DNA of 60,000 bases. Source: Branchiostoma floridae. Its lineage: Eukaryota > Chordata > Leptocardii > Amphioxiformes > Branchiostomatidae. The notes under the pieces are model-generated. The model worked only from the letters and a program-made list of their open reading frames with translations. It made no database searches and was not told the DNA's origin. Position numbers and translations under genes: made by a program. Below are positions 11,501-20,706 of the stretch, piece after piece. Location of the stretch: assembly GCF_000003815.2 (NCBI RefSeq), contig NC_049989.1, positions 5,893,245-5,953,244 on the forward strand, read 5' to 3'. How positions within the stretch are numbered: position 1 is the first letter of the stretch; each line of letters opens with the position of its first letter.

Positions 11501-12124
11501 CCTAGAAGCACTGGATTTAAACGATATGCTTTTGATGTTATGCCCTTGGGAAAGGCACTTTACACGACTCTCCTTGCACCACCTAAGTGTAAAAATGGCT
11601 ACCTGTCGTCGCTTAGAAGTTGATAGACTGTCAAAGGAAAGATTGCAATAACTTGCCTGAGACACAGTACTAGTAGATAAAAACCCATTGTCCCTATAGC
11701 CCCAAATGCCTATACCTAAAAATGGCCTGGCTTCATTTTTTAGGAGTAAATAGAGTGTAAAAGGAGAGGTTGGGCTCCACCTTCCAATTACATGCCTAAG
11801 ACACAGTAGATAAAAACCCACTGCCCCTACAGCCTCAGAATGGCTATACCTGTATGTAGTCATTCTGTCAGACCAAATAGATGAGACTCATTATCCATTC
11901 TTGTATGACTTTGTATGACAGAGGTTGTAGAGTTGATTTAACCCCCTTGCTTCTACCTTCCTCTACAGTACAGATACTCTACACTCAGCTCTAACACAGA
12001 CCTGGGGAAGGAGCACCCCTCGGTAGACTACACCCCTCCCAGCCTCATCACCCTCCTCTTCACAGACCTTGGGATCCTCACACCCTCAGCTGTCAGCGAT
12101 GAACTCATCAAACTGTACTGCTGA
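1785..12124 (+). CDS. EIF2B1: Translation initiation factor eIF2B subunit alpha, complete, 8 exons
   Basis: eIF2B alpha is the regulatory subunit of the cytosolic eIF2B decamer, the GDP-GTP exchange factor for eIF2. It allows phospho-eIF2 to inhibit exchange. Coding exons are 1785-1797, 2838-2939, 6760-6899, 7623-7739, 8488-8600, 10203-10347, 10950-11075 and 11969-12124. They sum to 912 nt, giving 303 aa plus TGA, with consistent phases and GT/AG ends (human is 305 aa). The N-terminal helical region spans roughly residues 1-110. The Rossmann-like C-terminal domain includes YVTESQP (152-158), [14 protein letters not shown] (197-210), YVVAESFKF (228-236) and a near-human tail ([19 protein letters not shown]). 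The 4-codon first exon carries the ATG. Intron 2 hosts an antisense transporter gene and a mariner-type element. Introns 2 and 5 carry copies of the adjacent splice junctions. No lesion was seen in the coding exons. Confidence 0.96.
2504..2575. repeat. (TG)n microsatellite in EIF2B1 intron 1
   Basis: A nearly pure GT/TG dinucleotide tract of about 70 bp, interrupted once by TACTAG. It has no coding meaning. Confidence 0.9.
2908..3214 (+). repeat. EIF2B1: Tandem duplication of the EIF2B1 exon 2 3' end and its donor
   Basis: The last part of exon 2 with its donor (CAGAACACAG|GTAAGG at 2930-2945) recurs 64 bp downstream (CAGAACACAG|GTAAGG, junction 3003/3004), including the preceding ATACATGTCCTCATG. 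A third, partial copy (GGGTACAGGGGATACATACA) starts near 3187, after a MITE inserted at 3016-3174. The second donor matches the consensus as well as the annotated one. Confidence 0.85.
3016..3174. repeat. MITE with GTCTCCAAGCAGA termini
   Basis: A 159-bp foldback unit begins GTCTCCAAGCAGATGCTACG and ends CGTAGGGTCTGCTTGGAGAC, flanked by TA at 3014-3015 and 3175-3176. The arms pair over about 50 bp, including GGTAGCAAAGCTGGC against GCCAGCTTTGATAC. The same terminal motif bounds the element at 42231-42361 and appears in isolated form near 16156, 52367 and 52809. Confidence 0.85.
3628..4686 (-). CDS. SLC35G-like drug/metabolite transporter (EamA), intronless
   Basis: A 352-residue membrane protein of the DMT/EamA superfamily, nearest in style to animal SLC35G members; the substrate is unknown. 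About 50 acidic and polar N-terminal residues ([12 protein letters not shown]) precede ten hydrophobic helices, at roughly 55-75, 82-105, 113-135, 142-165, 170-190, 205-225, 233-252, 268-288, 295-313 and 318-340. This is the usual two five-helix EamA repeats. The C-terminus is basic (KKWKEQRNR). The start is the ATG at 4684-4686 (AAAATGG, strong Kozak); the upstream in-frame GTG is disregarded. The stop is TAG at 3628-3630. The gene is uninterrupted and lies antisense inside EIF2B1 intron 2, as expected for a retrocopy or a compact nested gene. AATAAA-type signals on the minus strand occur near 3290 and 3325. The family assignment is firm; the subfamily is inference. Confidence 0.88.
   Translation of the reverse strand: MADNAGKEAPKSDPSDMKEEGTEDTDDLAQQFDGVAESLKGVTKNWSELKAAEGIMAAMFSGVLITVASIYTRLAGDQGMPAIHAIFMNELMAAIVYLPIPFLLGAPITGNTWTTVIMLVILGVGRMIAFICFFVSVLYIPPANSFVIRHGIIPLLTASMEVVFLRVAPSVAEWVGIGLSIIGVILTASGRSWLKEDEELYLNILGNMLAVISAFGLAGLIIMTRYLLKTLPIWTLLFYIKLIGIVVALPLLFLDPPFTSGMNYDLSYYLVAQGFLYTVGIGIMFHSLTLENASTVALVKNISILVAFVLERYVLHIIPTIMELLGAILVIGSTTVVAIVLWFKKWKEQRNR
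5451..6380. mobile_element. Non-autonomous mariner-type element, 930 bp
   Basis: The left terminus CGAGGGCGGCTCAAAAAGTA and the right terminus TACTTTTTGAACCGCCCTCG are inverted copies with one or two mismatches. Both are bounded by TA (5449-5450 and 6381-6382), the mariner target duplication. Inverted similarity continues inward for about 190 bp (for example CATCGAATGAGT against ACTCATTCGATG, and ACCACACCCTTG against CAAGGGTGTGGT). No transposase frame remains. It sits in EIF2B1 intron 2. Confidence 0.92.
6561..6684. repeat. Foldback MITE just upstream of EIF2B1 exon 3
   Basis: TTTTACACAACCACAACTTT at the left pairs with AAAGCTGTGGTTGTGTAAAA at the right, enclosing about 70 bp (TGAGGAAGGTGTCAGATCACC in the middle). 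It ends about 75 bp before the exon 3 acceptor. The right arm contains AATAAA on the plus strand. Confidence 0.8.
6927..7308. repeat. TIR element in EIF2B1 intron 3
   Basis: The left arm contains TTAGGCCTCTGAG and ATTGTGTTTCCTGTTTC. The right arm contains GAAACAGGAAACACAACAT and CTAGGCCTAAG. About 380 bp, AT-rich, without a coherent frame. Confidence 0.75.
8232..8283. repeat. EIF2B1: Perfect 15-bp stem hairpin in EIF2B1 intron 4
   Basis: GGCCAGAACATACCC (8232-8246) and GGGTATGTTCTGGCC (8269-8283) are perfect reverse complements around a 22-nt loop. It may be a MITE core or an RNA hairpin. No flanking duplication was recognised. Confidence 0.7.
9348..9686. mobile_element. TIR element (GTTGTAGCCAG family), copy 1
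   Basis: It begins GTTGTAGCCAGCCCGAAAT and ends GCTGGCTACAACCCTG. The interior (TTTTCCGTCCCTTCAATTTT, then GTGGACAGAATGGGCAAATT) is shared with the copy at 9822-10148. It has no transposase frame. It lies within the 43-bp array in EIF2B1 intron 5. Confidence 0.85.
9822..10148. mobile_element. TIR element (GTTGTAGCCAG family), copy 2
   Basis: The termini CAGGGTTGTAGCCAG and CTGGCTACAACCCTG are perfect 15-bp inverted repeats. It shares its interior with copy 1 in the same orientation, with a few small deletions. Either it inserted twice into the array, or one insertion was duplicated when the array expanded. Confidence 0.87.
10762..10850. repeat. Fragment of the CAAGCAACTGGAT MITE family
   Basis: ACTCAAGCAGCTGGATGCAA followed by CGAAACGGTTTTAGACAGTA and CTTGTCATCA resembles the elements at 14473, 48747 and 53716. 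It is diverged and has no clear right end. Confidence 0.5.
11466..11640 (+). repeat. tRNA-derived SINE in EIF2B1 intron 7
   Basis: A degenerate tRNA-like head (GTGTGGTGTTGTGTTTGGAT, then GCCCTGAACC and CTGGATTTAAACG for box B) is followed by a core (CCCTTGGGAAAGGCACTTTA, then AAGTGTAAAAATGGCTACCT). The minus-strand copy at 13915-14070 has the same order, with better preserved boxes. Overlapping its end, a direct duplication (11654-11715 against 11790-11849, about 136-bp spacing) shares TAAAAACCCA and CTATACCT. Confidence 0.65.
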
Positions 12125-13049
12125 CATAGATAAACTTGGCTGGGAGAGGCCACATGCAACAGCACTTTTGTTGTTGGTGGTGTTGGTTTGTTTCTTTGTA
12201 TCATATCTGTTTGTTGAAATTTTTTGGGTTTCTTGAAGCCAGATATCATGGCCTCTGTAAAATCAGTGGTCATAATGGTTCTGAAAAAAAAAAACGTATT
12301 TCAACCTTTCAAGTGATACATGTGCTCAGTTTAACCAATGCTACTTGCTGGAAGCTAATGTGTAGCCTTGGTTAAAAGACATAATTTTTGCAGAAATCAA
12401 AAATGGATAGCGCGCAGAGATGATACCTTGAAGTATTGTCTCAATTAGAAAATCTCTTTTTCTTATTATTTGACCTCTGCTTCCCCTTGATTGAGTAGGT
12501 GATAGGGCATCTTGTCCCTGTCATGATTCCATCAACATTTCTCAGAAGCAAGTGGTACAAAGTAGAAATGGACAAAAAAAACTGTCTAGAAATCATGGTG
12601 TTCTTTCAGTTCAGACGACAAATGAGAGGTGATGACGCACATCAAAATTAGCCTTAATGCCTTTGCTACCATTGATAATCCCTCGGGCAGATTGTTATCC
12701 AGAGTGAGCTCATCTTGTTGCACTTTAACTAGATTGAAAATGAAGAGGGAGGTTAAGTATAGAATGACCCAAATAATGTGCACTCCACCATCATAAACTT
12801 TAATGTTCAAGTCAATATAGCTACATTTCAAGTGAGCGGACTGATACTTGTTGTTATTCTTATGGAGAGGGTTAGTTGAATGTAATAATAAGGTGAAAAC
12901 TGCTTGACCTAGTTCTAAAATAAGAATATGTATGAATTGATAGTTCTTGACTTAAAATATCTCTGCAGTACTAGTGCTTCATTTGCTACTTGAGCTTTTC
13001 TAGGGTTATTTATACCTGATGTCTTATACAGATGTGCCTATTTATTACT
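12125..13049 (+). other. EIF2B1: EIF2B1 3' flank / probable 3'UTR
   Basis: AT-rich non-coding sequence after the EIF2B1 stop. No canonical AATAAA signal was identified with confidence, so the end of the transcript is not placed. Nothing else is recognisable. Confidence 0.4.
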
Positions 13050-13345
13050 ACAGTTCCTTTTGCACCAGAGCCCATGGGGGTTGTGGTCCTGGCCGGGCTC
13101 TAAAGCCACACATTTGTCCAGATGCTGGGGGGTACCTTTTGGATGATTTGGTCACTACATCTATTTTTTGCCAGGTCCTGGGTTGATTTTAACTCGGGCC
13201 TCCAGGGACCTGACTAAAAATAGCCTGGTAACTGCAGGGGTCATGTAGGGGTCAGACCTAAATGTGCAGAAGTACAGGCTGTAAACTACCTATACCTGGA
13301 GGGGCCCCTTTTCCAAATGTGATTGTAACATTACTGCCTTTACAT
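13050..13345 (+). repeat. Dispersed repeat shared with 59090-59260
   Basis: TGGCCGGGCTCTAAAGCC, AAAAATAGCCTGGTAAC, GTAGGGGTCAGACC and GGCTGTAAACT occur here in the same order as their counterparts near 59120-59225 (GGCCGGGCTCTGAAGCC, AAAAATAGTCCGGTAGC, GTAGAGGTCACCC, GCCCGTAAACT). The ends are not defined. Confidence 0.6.
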
Positions 13346-13914
13346 CACATATACCCTCCAACAGGTACATATTCATTGCAGGTGTCAGACTTCCATGATT
13401 ATGAAAGACATTTCTTCTACTTCTGCAGACCAACTGTTTGCCAAGAACTGATGCCATGATAACACGAAAATACTTTGGTAATCAGCCTGAAAGGGGTTTG
13501 CATCGGGCTTGTTAGTTAGTTTCCAGACTCAGTGGTGTCAGTGCTATAGTGAGTCACTAAAGATAGCTGCACTTGTAGTTCTCCTGTTCTGATAAATTAG
13601 CTTCACAAGAGGGTTAAGAACACAAGATAAGATCAAGGACGTTATCCTTGAAAGATCAAGGCCTTCGCCAATCTTTAAAAACAATGTGAAGTCGTACATC
13701 TGCTTGGAGATTAACCATTTACGTTTATTTGCATATTGTATGCTCGGTAGACCACCTCATGGTCTGTACAAGCTGCATATCTTGACAGATCTATTTGATC
13801 CACTCATCATACTGGTATTGACCCCTAGATTCCCCATTCTTTTGTGTGTTGGGCTCTTTTAATGGCTGGAGTTGTGGCTCTAGTGGGTCCCATTTCACGT
13901 TCTATTAAAGTTAC

Positions 13915-14070
13915 ATTTCAATAATAAGCTAGGTCCTTATTTTCACCCGAGTTGAGAGTGGAAATTCGTTTTTCAAGGACACAACCTCAGGGCATGTCAG
14001 GGGGTACGAACCCAGGGCCTCTGGGTTCAGGGCCCAATGCCCTACCACTACGCAACGCGATGTCACGTTT
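13915..14070 (-). repeat. tRNA-derived SINE, minus orientation
   Basis: On the minus strand, TGCGTAGTGGTAGGG (box A-like) is followed by GGGTTCGTACCCC (box B-like, complement of 14001-14013). Then comes the core GTGTCCTTGAAAAACG, CTCAACTCGGGTGAAAATA and AGGACCTAGC. It is the same family as 11466-11640. The structure is too diverged to be a tRNA gene. Confidence 0.7.
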
Positions 14071-14472
14071 TCCCCCAAGGACTGTTTAATAGAATGTATT
14101 GCGTGAATCCCTCCGGCTCATTCTGATGTCGAGCACACTTGGGGAGGAGAACAATAATTACTTGGTGCTCCGTTCTGACCCTGCCAATTATGAACAGCTG
14201 CTACCATGTGCCGAGGGAATTCTAATGAAGAGAAATCCAGCGACCATCCAACAAATCTATCTTCAAAGAAATGAATATGAAGGATGGAGCTTCTCTAATG
14301 ACTAGTCTGTAATAAGAACGTACACGTGCCCAATTTATGAACGCACACGTGTCCGCGTATACGCCGTGAATATTTAATACTGTGTACAGTTCAGTGTAAA
14401 AACTTCAAAAGGTAGATTTAACTTGAGATATTGAAAAATGACCAAAGAGACTTCTTTACGCCCCAAGGCAGT

Positions 14473-14571
14473 TAATCAAGCAACTGGATATGATTTTGGA
14501 AACGGTCAGATATTTCAGACAATCATCCGTCTTTCGTCAGTGACACCATATCCAGTTGCTTGAGTATCTGC
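14473..14571. repeat. CAAGCAACTGGAT MITE
   Basis: AATCAAGCAACTGGATATGA and GGAAACGGTCAGATATTTCA lead into a loop with CGTCTTTCGTCAGTGACA, then CATATCCAGTTGCTTGAGTA closes the inverted repeat. Relatives are at 10762, 48747-48935 and 53716-53790. Confidence 0.75.
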
Positions 14572-15275
14572 TTTCAGGCGTATCTTGTCACCAGGATGTC
14601 CAAACTTCATCGACAGAGACTTCGAATTCTTTTATGGGTCAGCTTCTACAACCAAGCATACCCATACTTTGTCATGCCGCCATGGTTTCAGTAATGACAC
14701 TAATGATGTTCTATTCCGTTGAAGAAAACCTTGTTTTCGATTCCCATTAAAGATGGGAGGTTTCTATATAACGAATCCTTCGTGAGTCAATTGTCACAAC
14801 TTGTTACCAATGTACAAGAATTTTTTTGTAGTCTATTCTCAAAAGTCACGAAGAACGACATTTCTCTTAAAAAATCGTCATGCTTTCGGCTTTTTCTGGC
14901 AAAACAAACAGTCCATGTGTGAAACCGATGTTGCGTTTTGATCGCACATGAAGGTGCTCACGAGCAGAACTGAACACTTTGTGACGCACACATCTATTCC
15001 CGTGCCACCTCGTGCTGGTCTGTGACAGAGGTGCCTTTCTGTGATACACCAAGTCAATTGGGTGCCATGTTTGGTCATGTCGGCAGTGATAGCGTGGTGA
15101 CACCAGCGTCCTTTCTCCCACAGCGTGCATTAACCTTCCTCTGATGCTTAACCCCGTAAACAATGGAGAATCGATACACAACAGTGTAGAAGAGGGCAAG
15201 TCTATCTTTCACTTCGACTTCCAACGAAGAAGTCAAACCCAACAGAATTAGCCACTAGAGGTTACTTTTGTTAGC

Positions 15276-15590
15276 ATCCTAAGGTTGACTCTCATTGCAC
15301 TTGTGGCACCGGTGCGGCACTGCGGGGTTCGTTCATTGCGGCACTGTATTGACTATTGTTCTCTTCGCGATTTTTGTTAGATACTGCTTCATACGTAAAA
15401 GTATGACTAAGAAGACAACAAAATACACATAAAACGGCAGAAAATTCGTTATCGCAGGTCCGCGCCTTTGCAAAAATGCCATTTTGGTCCCCAAACGGGC
15501 CGTGTCGGCCGGTCTGGGCAAATTTCGTTTTTGGACCCCGTATCTTTCGAACTCCGCAGTGACGCAAGCGCAGTGAGAGTGCACCTTTAG
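15276..15590 (-). repeat. GGCACTGCGGGGTTCG family element, copy A
   Basis: It carries CACTTGTGGCACCGGTGCGG at the left and CGCAGTGACGCAAGCGCAGT at the right. The interior (ACGTAAAAGTATGACTAAGA) is inverted relative to copies B, C and E. About 90 bp of extra sequence (GCCATTTTGGTCCCCAAACG region, 15450-15535) replaces part of the standard interior. Confidence 0.7.
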
Positions 15591-15937
15591 TCTTTCATAT
15601 GAACTTTCGTAAGTTTGTGAAGGAGTAATTATAACTATTCCAAAATGGTGAACCACGTCTTAAATGTCAAAACACACTTAACTCACAGTCCTTAGATCAT
15701 GTGTCATGTTGATAATTTTGTTTTATATAACAAACTCAAGTTGATCCGATGCGACGGTGGAGAAAATGTCTTGAGTCGCCGTGACCCTTTCCACTGTTAA
15801 TGAGGAAGTGCGCTTTGCAACCAGTCAATTTCATTTTCCCACTACTTCAGCAATTGGTCCGCTAATTGCTGTTTTTCCCCACGCAGAGCCACACCTATGT
15901 ACAGGTTGTAAAACTGTACATAGGTTTCTACTTCTGA

Positions 15938-16031
15938 GGGCGTGGCCTATAAGTAACTTCCAGCCAATCAGAGATTCGGGTATATATGTAGACTAATCTG
16001 TGATTGGCTGAGAGCTAGTCAGGCCACGCCC
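15938..16031. repeat. 94-bp palindromic element with promoter-like boxes
   Basis: GGGCGTGGCC at 15938 pairs with GGCCACGCCC ending at 16031, and CCAGCCAATCAGAGATT pairs with AATCTGTGATTGGCTGAG. It therefore holds two GC/CACCC-type boxes, two divergent CCAAT boxes (15964-15968 and 16003-16007) and a central TATATATG at 15981. Confidence 0.75.
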
Positions 16032-17227
16032 ACAAATGTGGACTCCCCAAGATATCTGGATTTACCTGAATTCAGAATTTACCTGAAGATCTTGAGTAGC
16101 CCGCGGGCAAGGATCTGCGTAGGAGAATGACAGTTGTATGGAAAGCTACTTTCATCTCCAAGCAGATATTTGGCATTGGTTTCGCCCATCGTTTTATCTC
16201 CCTAGTGATGAGCGGTTGGTATGTTCAACATGTAGCGTAGACGAACAAACAAAGCAAAAATTTCCACAGCATGCCGAAGCAATAAATCTGCTTGATATCA
16301 CTGATGTAACCGACATTCTGCTTTCCAGCAAGGCATGCGATACAAAATAGAGAAGTTATCTAAATTAACATGTACTCCCATGTGTTTGTGGGGGGATAAC
16401 ATTTTCAACAAGAGTTCGTAGACCTCAGGCCTGCATGAAATGTATTAGGTGTCTGTAGACCTATTGTGTATTTTTTTTCCTTTTCGTCCCTGTTTGCGTG
16501 GTTGGAAAAGTGATATTTTTACCGTGTTGGTTGTGCACCATGCAAAAGTCTGAAATTCCATTTTCAGAGTGTGTAAGTTTGGGCATGGATGAACATTAAT
16601 TATTTTGAATTTCTTAAGCATGTAACCAACCACAGTACCTTAAAGTTATTGAGACGACTTTTCCTACCTTTTTTGGTCTCAGAGTCAGATGGCCCATGTA
16701 GTTGTTCTGTCACATGTGATATATTCAGTACTGATATCTTCCTATTTCAATGTACTGATCTAATGCAGCTGCTACATCTCCTTATTGTACCAATGATATT
16801 CATTAAAGATTTATTTCTGGAGTGTTATATCACTTGACACTGGAAGGTTATTTGCATTCTTTGAAAAATTATATTTTTACAGTAGTTCCATAGACAATAT
16901 GGTGGTATGATATTTTGTTCAATCCGTCCAACTAAAACCTAAATCTCCTGAAGTACCTAAGCCACATTTTACAGCAGAATTTACTACTCAAAATGTCCTT
17001 GTCAATCCCATTCATAAATGGCAAGCTGCTGGCAACTTTAAAAAGTTCAGAAAGCTGTTGTAGTCAGAGTGAACACCCAGCAAACATCCCCCCAAATCAA
17101 TGAGCAGCTGCTTAGAGGAGGAAACAATTTCATCATATTTTTGCAGTGACAAAATGCAACAAACGATACCAAATTCAAAACAAAACAAAGCCTCTACCAC
17201 TTAACCTTGCCCGTACTATAGATTAAG
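16032..17227. other. Intergenic, no recognisable gene
   Basis: AT-rich sequence. A CTCCAAGCAGATAT remnant near 16157 recalls the MITE termini at 3016. Nothing else could be supported. Confidence 0.4.
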
Positions 17228-18340
17228 CAGGCCCAAAAATCAAGCGAATATGACTAGCCCCAAACTACCTGCATACAATACGGAAATGGCATCCCCAAAG
17301 AAACTACACGAAACAGGAAAAATCATACACATACCTTTGTCTTACACTCAAGCTCTATACATGTCTCCTCCACTTTAGAAAGCTGTATCTTCAGTTGTAT
17401 CNNNNNNNNNNNNNNNNNNNNNNNNNNNNNNNNNNNNNNNNNNNNNNNNNNNNNNNNNNNNNNNNNNNNNNNNNNNNNNNNNNNNNNNNNNNNNNNNNNN
17501 NNNNNNNNNNNNNNNNNNNNNNNNNNNNNNNNNNNNNNNNNNNNNNNNNNNNNNNNNNNNNNNNNNNNNNNNNNNNNNNNNNNNNNNNNNNNNNNNNNNN
17601 NNNNNNNNNNNNNNNNNNNNNNNNNNNNNNNNNNNNNNNNNNNNNNNNNNNNNNNNNNNNNNNNNNNNNNNNNNNNNNNNNNNNNNNNNNNNNNNNNNNN
17701 NNNNNNNNNNNNNNNNNNNNNNNNNNNNNNNNNNNNNNNNNNNNNNNNNNNNNNNNNNNNNNNNNNNNNNNNNNNNNNNNNNNNNNCCCAAAATCAAACC
17801 TGACCACCAAGACACCACCAACAATTCACGTACCAAATAGCAACACAATGGCACCTTGCGTTCCGGAGATACAGCGCACACCCCGTGCCCGCACAAAAAG
17901 TAACCTAAAATGTCAAGCTCAAGCACCAAGGGCGCCAAAATCAAAATTGAGAATTATTCAGCCACCGCCAACACATGTGCCAAATATCATCGCGCCAGCA
18001 CCAACCGTTCAGAAGATATAACTCCGGAAATACCCCTCCCGGACACAAAATTCGACCTGCCGGGTCAAGTTCAAACGCGACAAGGCCCAAAGTCAATCCT
18101 AGGCAACAGGCAACAACCCCCCACCCATGCACCAGAAACACATCGCCAAAAGTGCCCCCAAAACAACAGAAATGCCACCTGCAATGTCAAGTTCAAGCGC
18201 CCGGAGGCCCAAAATCAAACCTGAGTGTCAAGCCACCACCCCCAACCCGCATACCAAAAATCGTCGTGCTCGCACCATCCGTTCTCGAGATACAGCGCCC
18301 TAAATCCCCAGCTTCCAAATTTTCCCACGCCCGTGAAAAC
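17228..18340 (+). repeat. Minisatellite of about 150 bp spanning an assembly gap
   Basis: Units begin with GGCCCAAAATCAAAC-like sequence at about 17787, 17936, 18086 and 18206 (spacings about 149, 150 and 121). They contain CCACCNCCAACNCA and GTTCNNGAGATACAGCGC motifs, C/A-rich on the plus strand. A related GGCCCAAAAATCAAGCG occurs at 17230, left of the gap. Apparent long frames through it are a by-product of low stop density, not a protein. Confidence 0.75.
17402..17786. other. Assembly gap (385 N)
   Basis: Run of N. It abuts the minisatellite, which probably caused the gap. Confidence 0.99.
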
Positions 18341-18373
18341 CATACCTGAGGTTTTCAAATACCTCGGAGGAGT

Positions 18374-18612
18374 TAAGGTGGTATCTCACTGCACTTGAGG
18401 CACCGGTGAGGCACTGCGGGATTACTTAACGAATTTCAGAGATAAAAAAAAAAAAAGAATTTTCTTATTTTTTGTATTTTGTTGTCTTCTAAGTACTAGT
18501 AATACTTTTGCGTATTACGCAATATCTAATTTATAAAAAAAATCGGCGAAAATAACACAACAGTGACGCAGTAAACGAACCCCGAGGTGCCGCACTGGTG
18601 CACTTGGGGCTT
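18374..18612. repeat. GGCACTGCGGGGTTCG family element, copy B
   Basis: GGTATCTCACTGCACTTGAG and GCACCGGTGAGGCACTGCGG at the left; GCAGTAAACGAACCCCG and GTGCCGCACTGGTGCACTTG at the right. The interior is AT-rich (TTTTGTTGTCTTCTAAGTAC). About 240 bp. Confidence 0.8.
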
Positions 18613-19456
18613 TCTGTTGGTCAATTTCTTCTTGATTTTCAACGCTTCGGTGAGTCTTTCCGGGGGCTACAACACTACACTTTGCCAATGATGTGATATT
18701 TGCCTGTGCGTTTGAAGCTGGGTAACAATTAGTTTACAAAGAGACGCCGTCTTCTGACGAAAGCGACCCGACAGATGCGTGGTGGGAGAACGGTTGAACT
18801 GCCATGCCGCTCCAAACTCAAACTTTGAAAGCCATTATCTCGTGCAATAATCTGGAAGAAAGCGTTTTCCTTAATGTGGCGTGGATGAATAAGCAAGGTT
18901 TAACGCACTCGTTTGCTTGGCGGGGCACGGGGGGTCAGATTTGATTACAATCTAGCCGACATTTCGCTGAAGACGCAAACATAAACTTCTGCATAGCCTC
19001 CTTCGCAGACCTTCTATGAGCGCTGGCACTGACGCGATTTTCAACATTTGCCAGGTTCTCTACTACTGTTGCCCAGGAAGATCATTTACAGGCGCCTCGA
19101 CGGCCCGTCTTCTTCTAGCTTAGATAGACAACCTGGCCCGTGTTGAAAGTCACTAATCCCCAAAAGATGATCACTGTTACTCCTAGAAGGTCTGTAGGGG
19201 GGGTAAAAAAGTATGCAATTCAGCCTATGGCAGCTGCGATATACTTTTTATCTGATGATAATGATCGAATAAACCATTCATACATTTACAATACCCTTTA
19301 CAGTGTATTTGTGGATCCCGACTTGAAATGTAATCATCGGAAACGTCTCAGAAAATGTTGATATTCAGGCAGGTATTAGGAGTGGAGATAGAAACGGACT
19401 ACATGTTTATTGTCCCGTTTGTTTGTATTTGTACTTTTGTAGGGGGTATACGGACC
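18613..19456. other. Intergenic, no recognisable gene
   Basis: Single-copy-looking, moderately GC-rich sequence. No family or splice structure was recognised. Confidence 0.35.
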
Positions 19457-19562
19457 TGAGTGAGAGTGAGTGAGTGAGAGTGAGTGAGTGAGTGAGTGAG
19501 TGAGTGAGTGAGTGAGTGAGTGAGTGAGTGAGTCTGAGTGAGTGAGTGAGTGAGTGAGCGAG
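19457..19562. repeat. (GAGT)n microsatellite
   Basis: About 105 bp of TGAG/GAGT tetranucleotide repeats with three small interruptions. Confidence 0.95.
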
Positions 19563-20451
19563 TATGCTTGTGTCAGCAGACAAGACGGGCACATTGAATA
19601 TTCCGGCCTTACGGTTGCTTATAGTCGTGCATTGAGAAACGGGAAGTGCTTCATTAAATGCGGCGTCAAATCTTGATCTAAATCTGCACCTGCCAGATTT
19701 GTCTGCCAACAGTACTGTATGTTTATATCAAACTCCAGGATGATGGATATCAATTGTACTTAATTACCATTAGCTAGGGCCTATTTTCTTGATGTAATCG
19801 AATCTACGTACACATAATCAGTTCGAAAATATCAAAATTTTCCTCTTTATCGAATCTTTGCTTATATAACTCGTAAAAGTACGTCTGAGATGTTTCTTGC
19901 TATGAAGAAAAAAGATTCATGTTGGCGCAGGGAATAAATGTTTTCAATCGGTCTCAAGTTATTAACAACGAACGCTGGCGGTGAGTTTTAACTACCTTTA
20001 ATGTAGTGCTAATTCACACAGCATTCCTTGCTTGCTTTACGCTTGGTGATTCCTAATCTACCATAAAATAGCACGGCTTGGAAAAGCCACGCGCTCTTTA
20101 GTATGCAAGGCGCGGGTGACATTAATTCGGTTCTGATGACTGATGCTTCACAGCTCTGATCTAATCACGATCGGCGTGATCAAATCTGAGCAACAGGGTT
20201 ATCGTGCGTGTTGATGCGGGAATCCTTTTGAATTCGTCTACAAAGCTGCCAATGTTGCGAACGCACATTCGCTTTACACGCACTGTAAACGTTCCCAGGG
20301 CATTTGGCGTGCACAAAGAATTATCTTTCGCTTCAGAATAAGGTTTTATCCGTTTCCTTTCCTGGTGCGACGATGTGATCACAGTGATGTACCTACTACG
20401 CGGAGAGTGATGTTCACAGAAGGCATACAGATAAGGCCTTGCCAGTATGGC

Positions 20452-20706
20452 TTAAAGTGGTATCTCACTGCTCTTTCGTCACGCTTGCGTCATTGCGGGG
20501 TTCGAAAGATACTCAACGAATTTCAGAGATAAATAATGAATTTTCTTACTTTTTGCGTATTTTGTCGTCTTTTAAGTCATACTTATACGTATTACACAGT
20601 ATCTAAATTATTAAAAAAATCGGAGAAAATAACAAAACAGTGACGCAGTGAACGAACTCCGCAGTGATGCAAGCTTGACGCAAGTGCAGTGAGAGTGCAG
20701 CTTTAT
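20452..20706. repeat. GGCACTGCGGGGTTCG family element, copy C
   Basis: It starts AAAGTGGTATCTCACTGCTC and ends GCAGTGAGAGTGCAGCTTTA. It contains GCGTCATTGCGGGGTTCG and GACGCAGTGAACGAACTCCG. The terminal AAAG/CTTT inverted match is the clearest left and right end of the family. Confidence 0.85.

Noticed and set aside
14001-14054. tRNA gene on the minus strand
   Set aside because: Box A and B are recognisable, but the cloverleaf is not complete and the unit continues into a SINE core shared with 11466.
17787-18349. Proline-rich open frames
   Set aside because: They are generated by the C/A-rich minisatellite and the adjacent N run.
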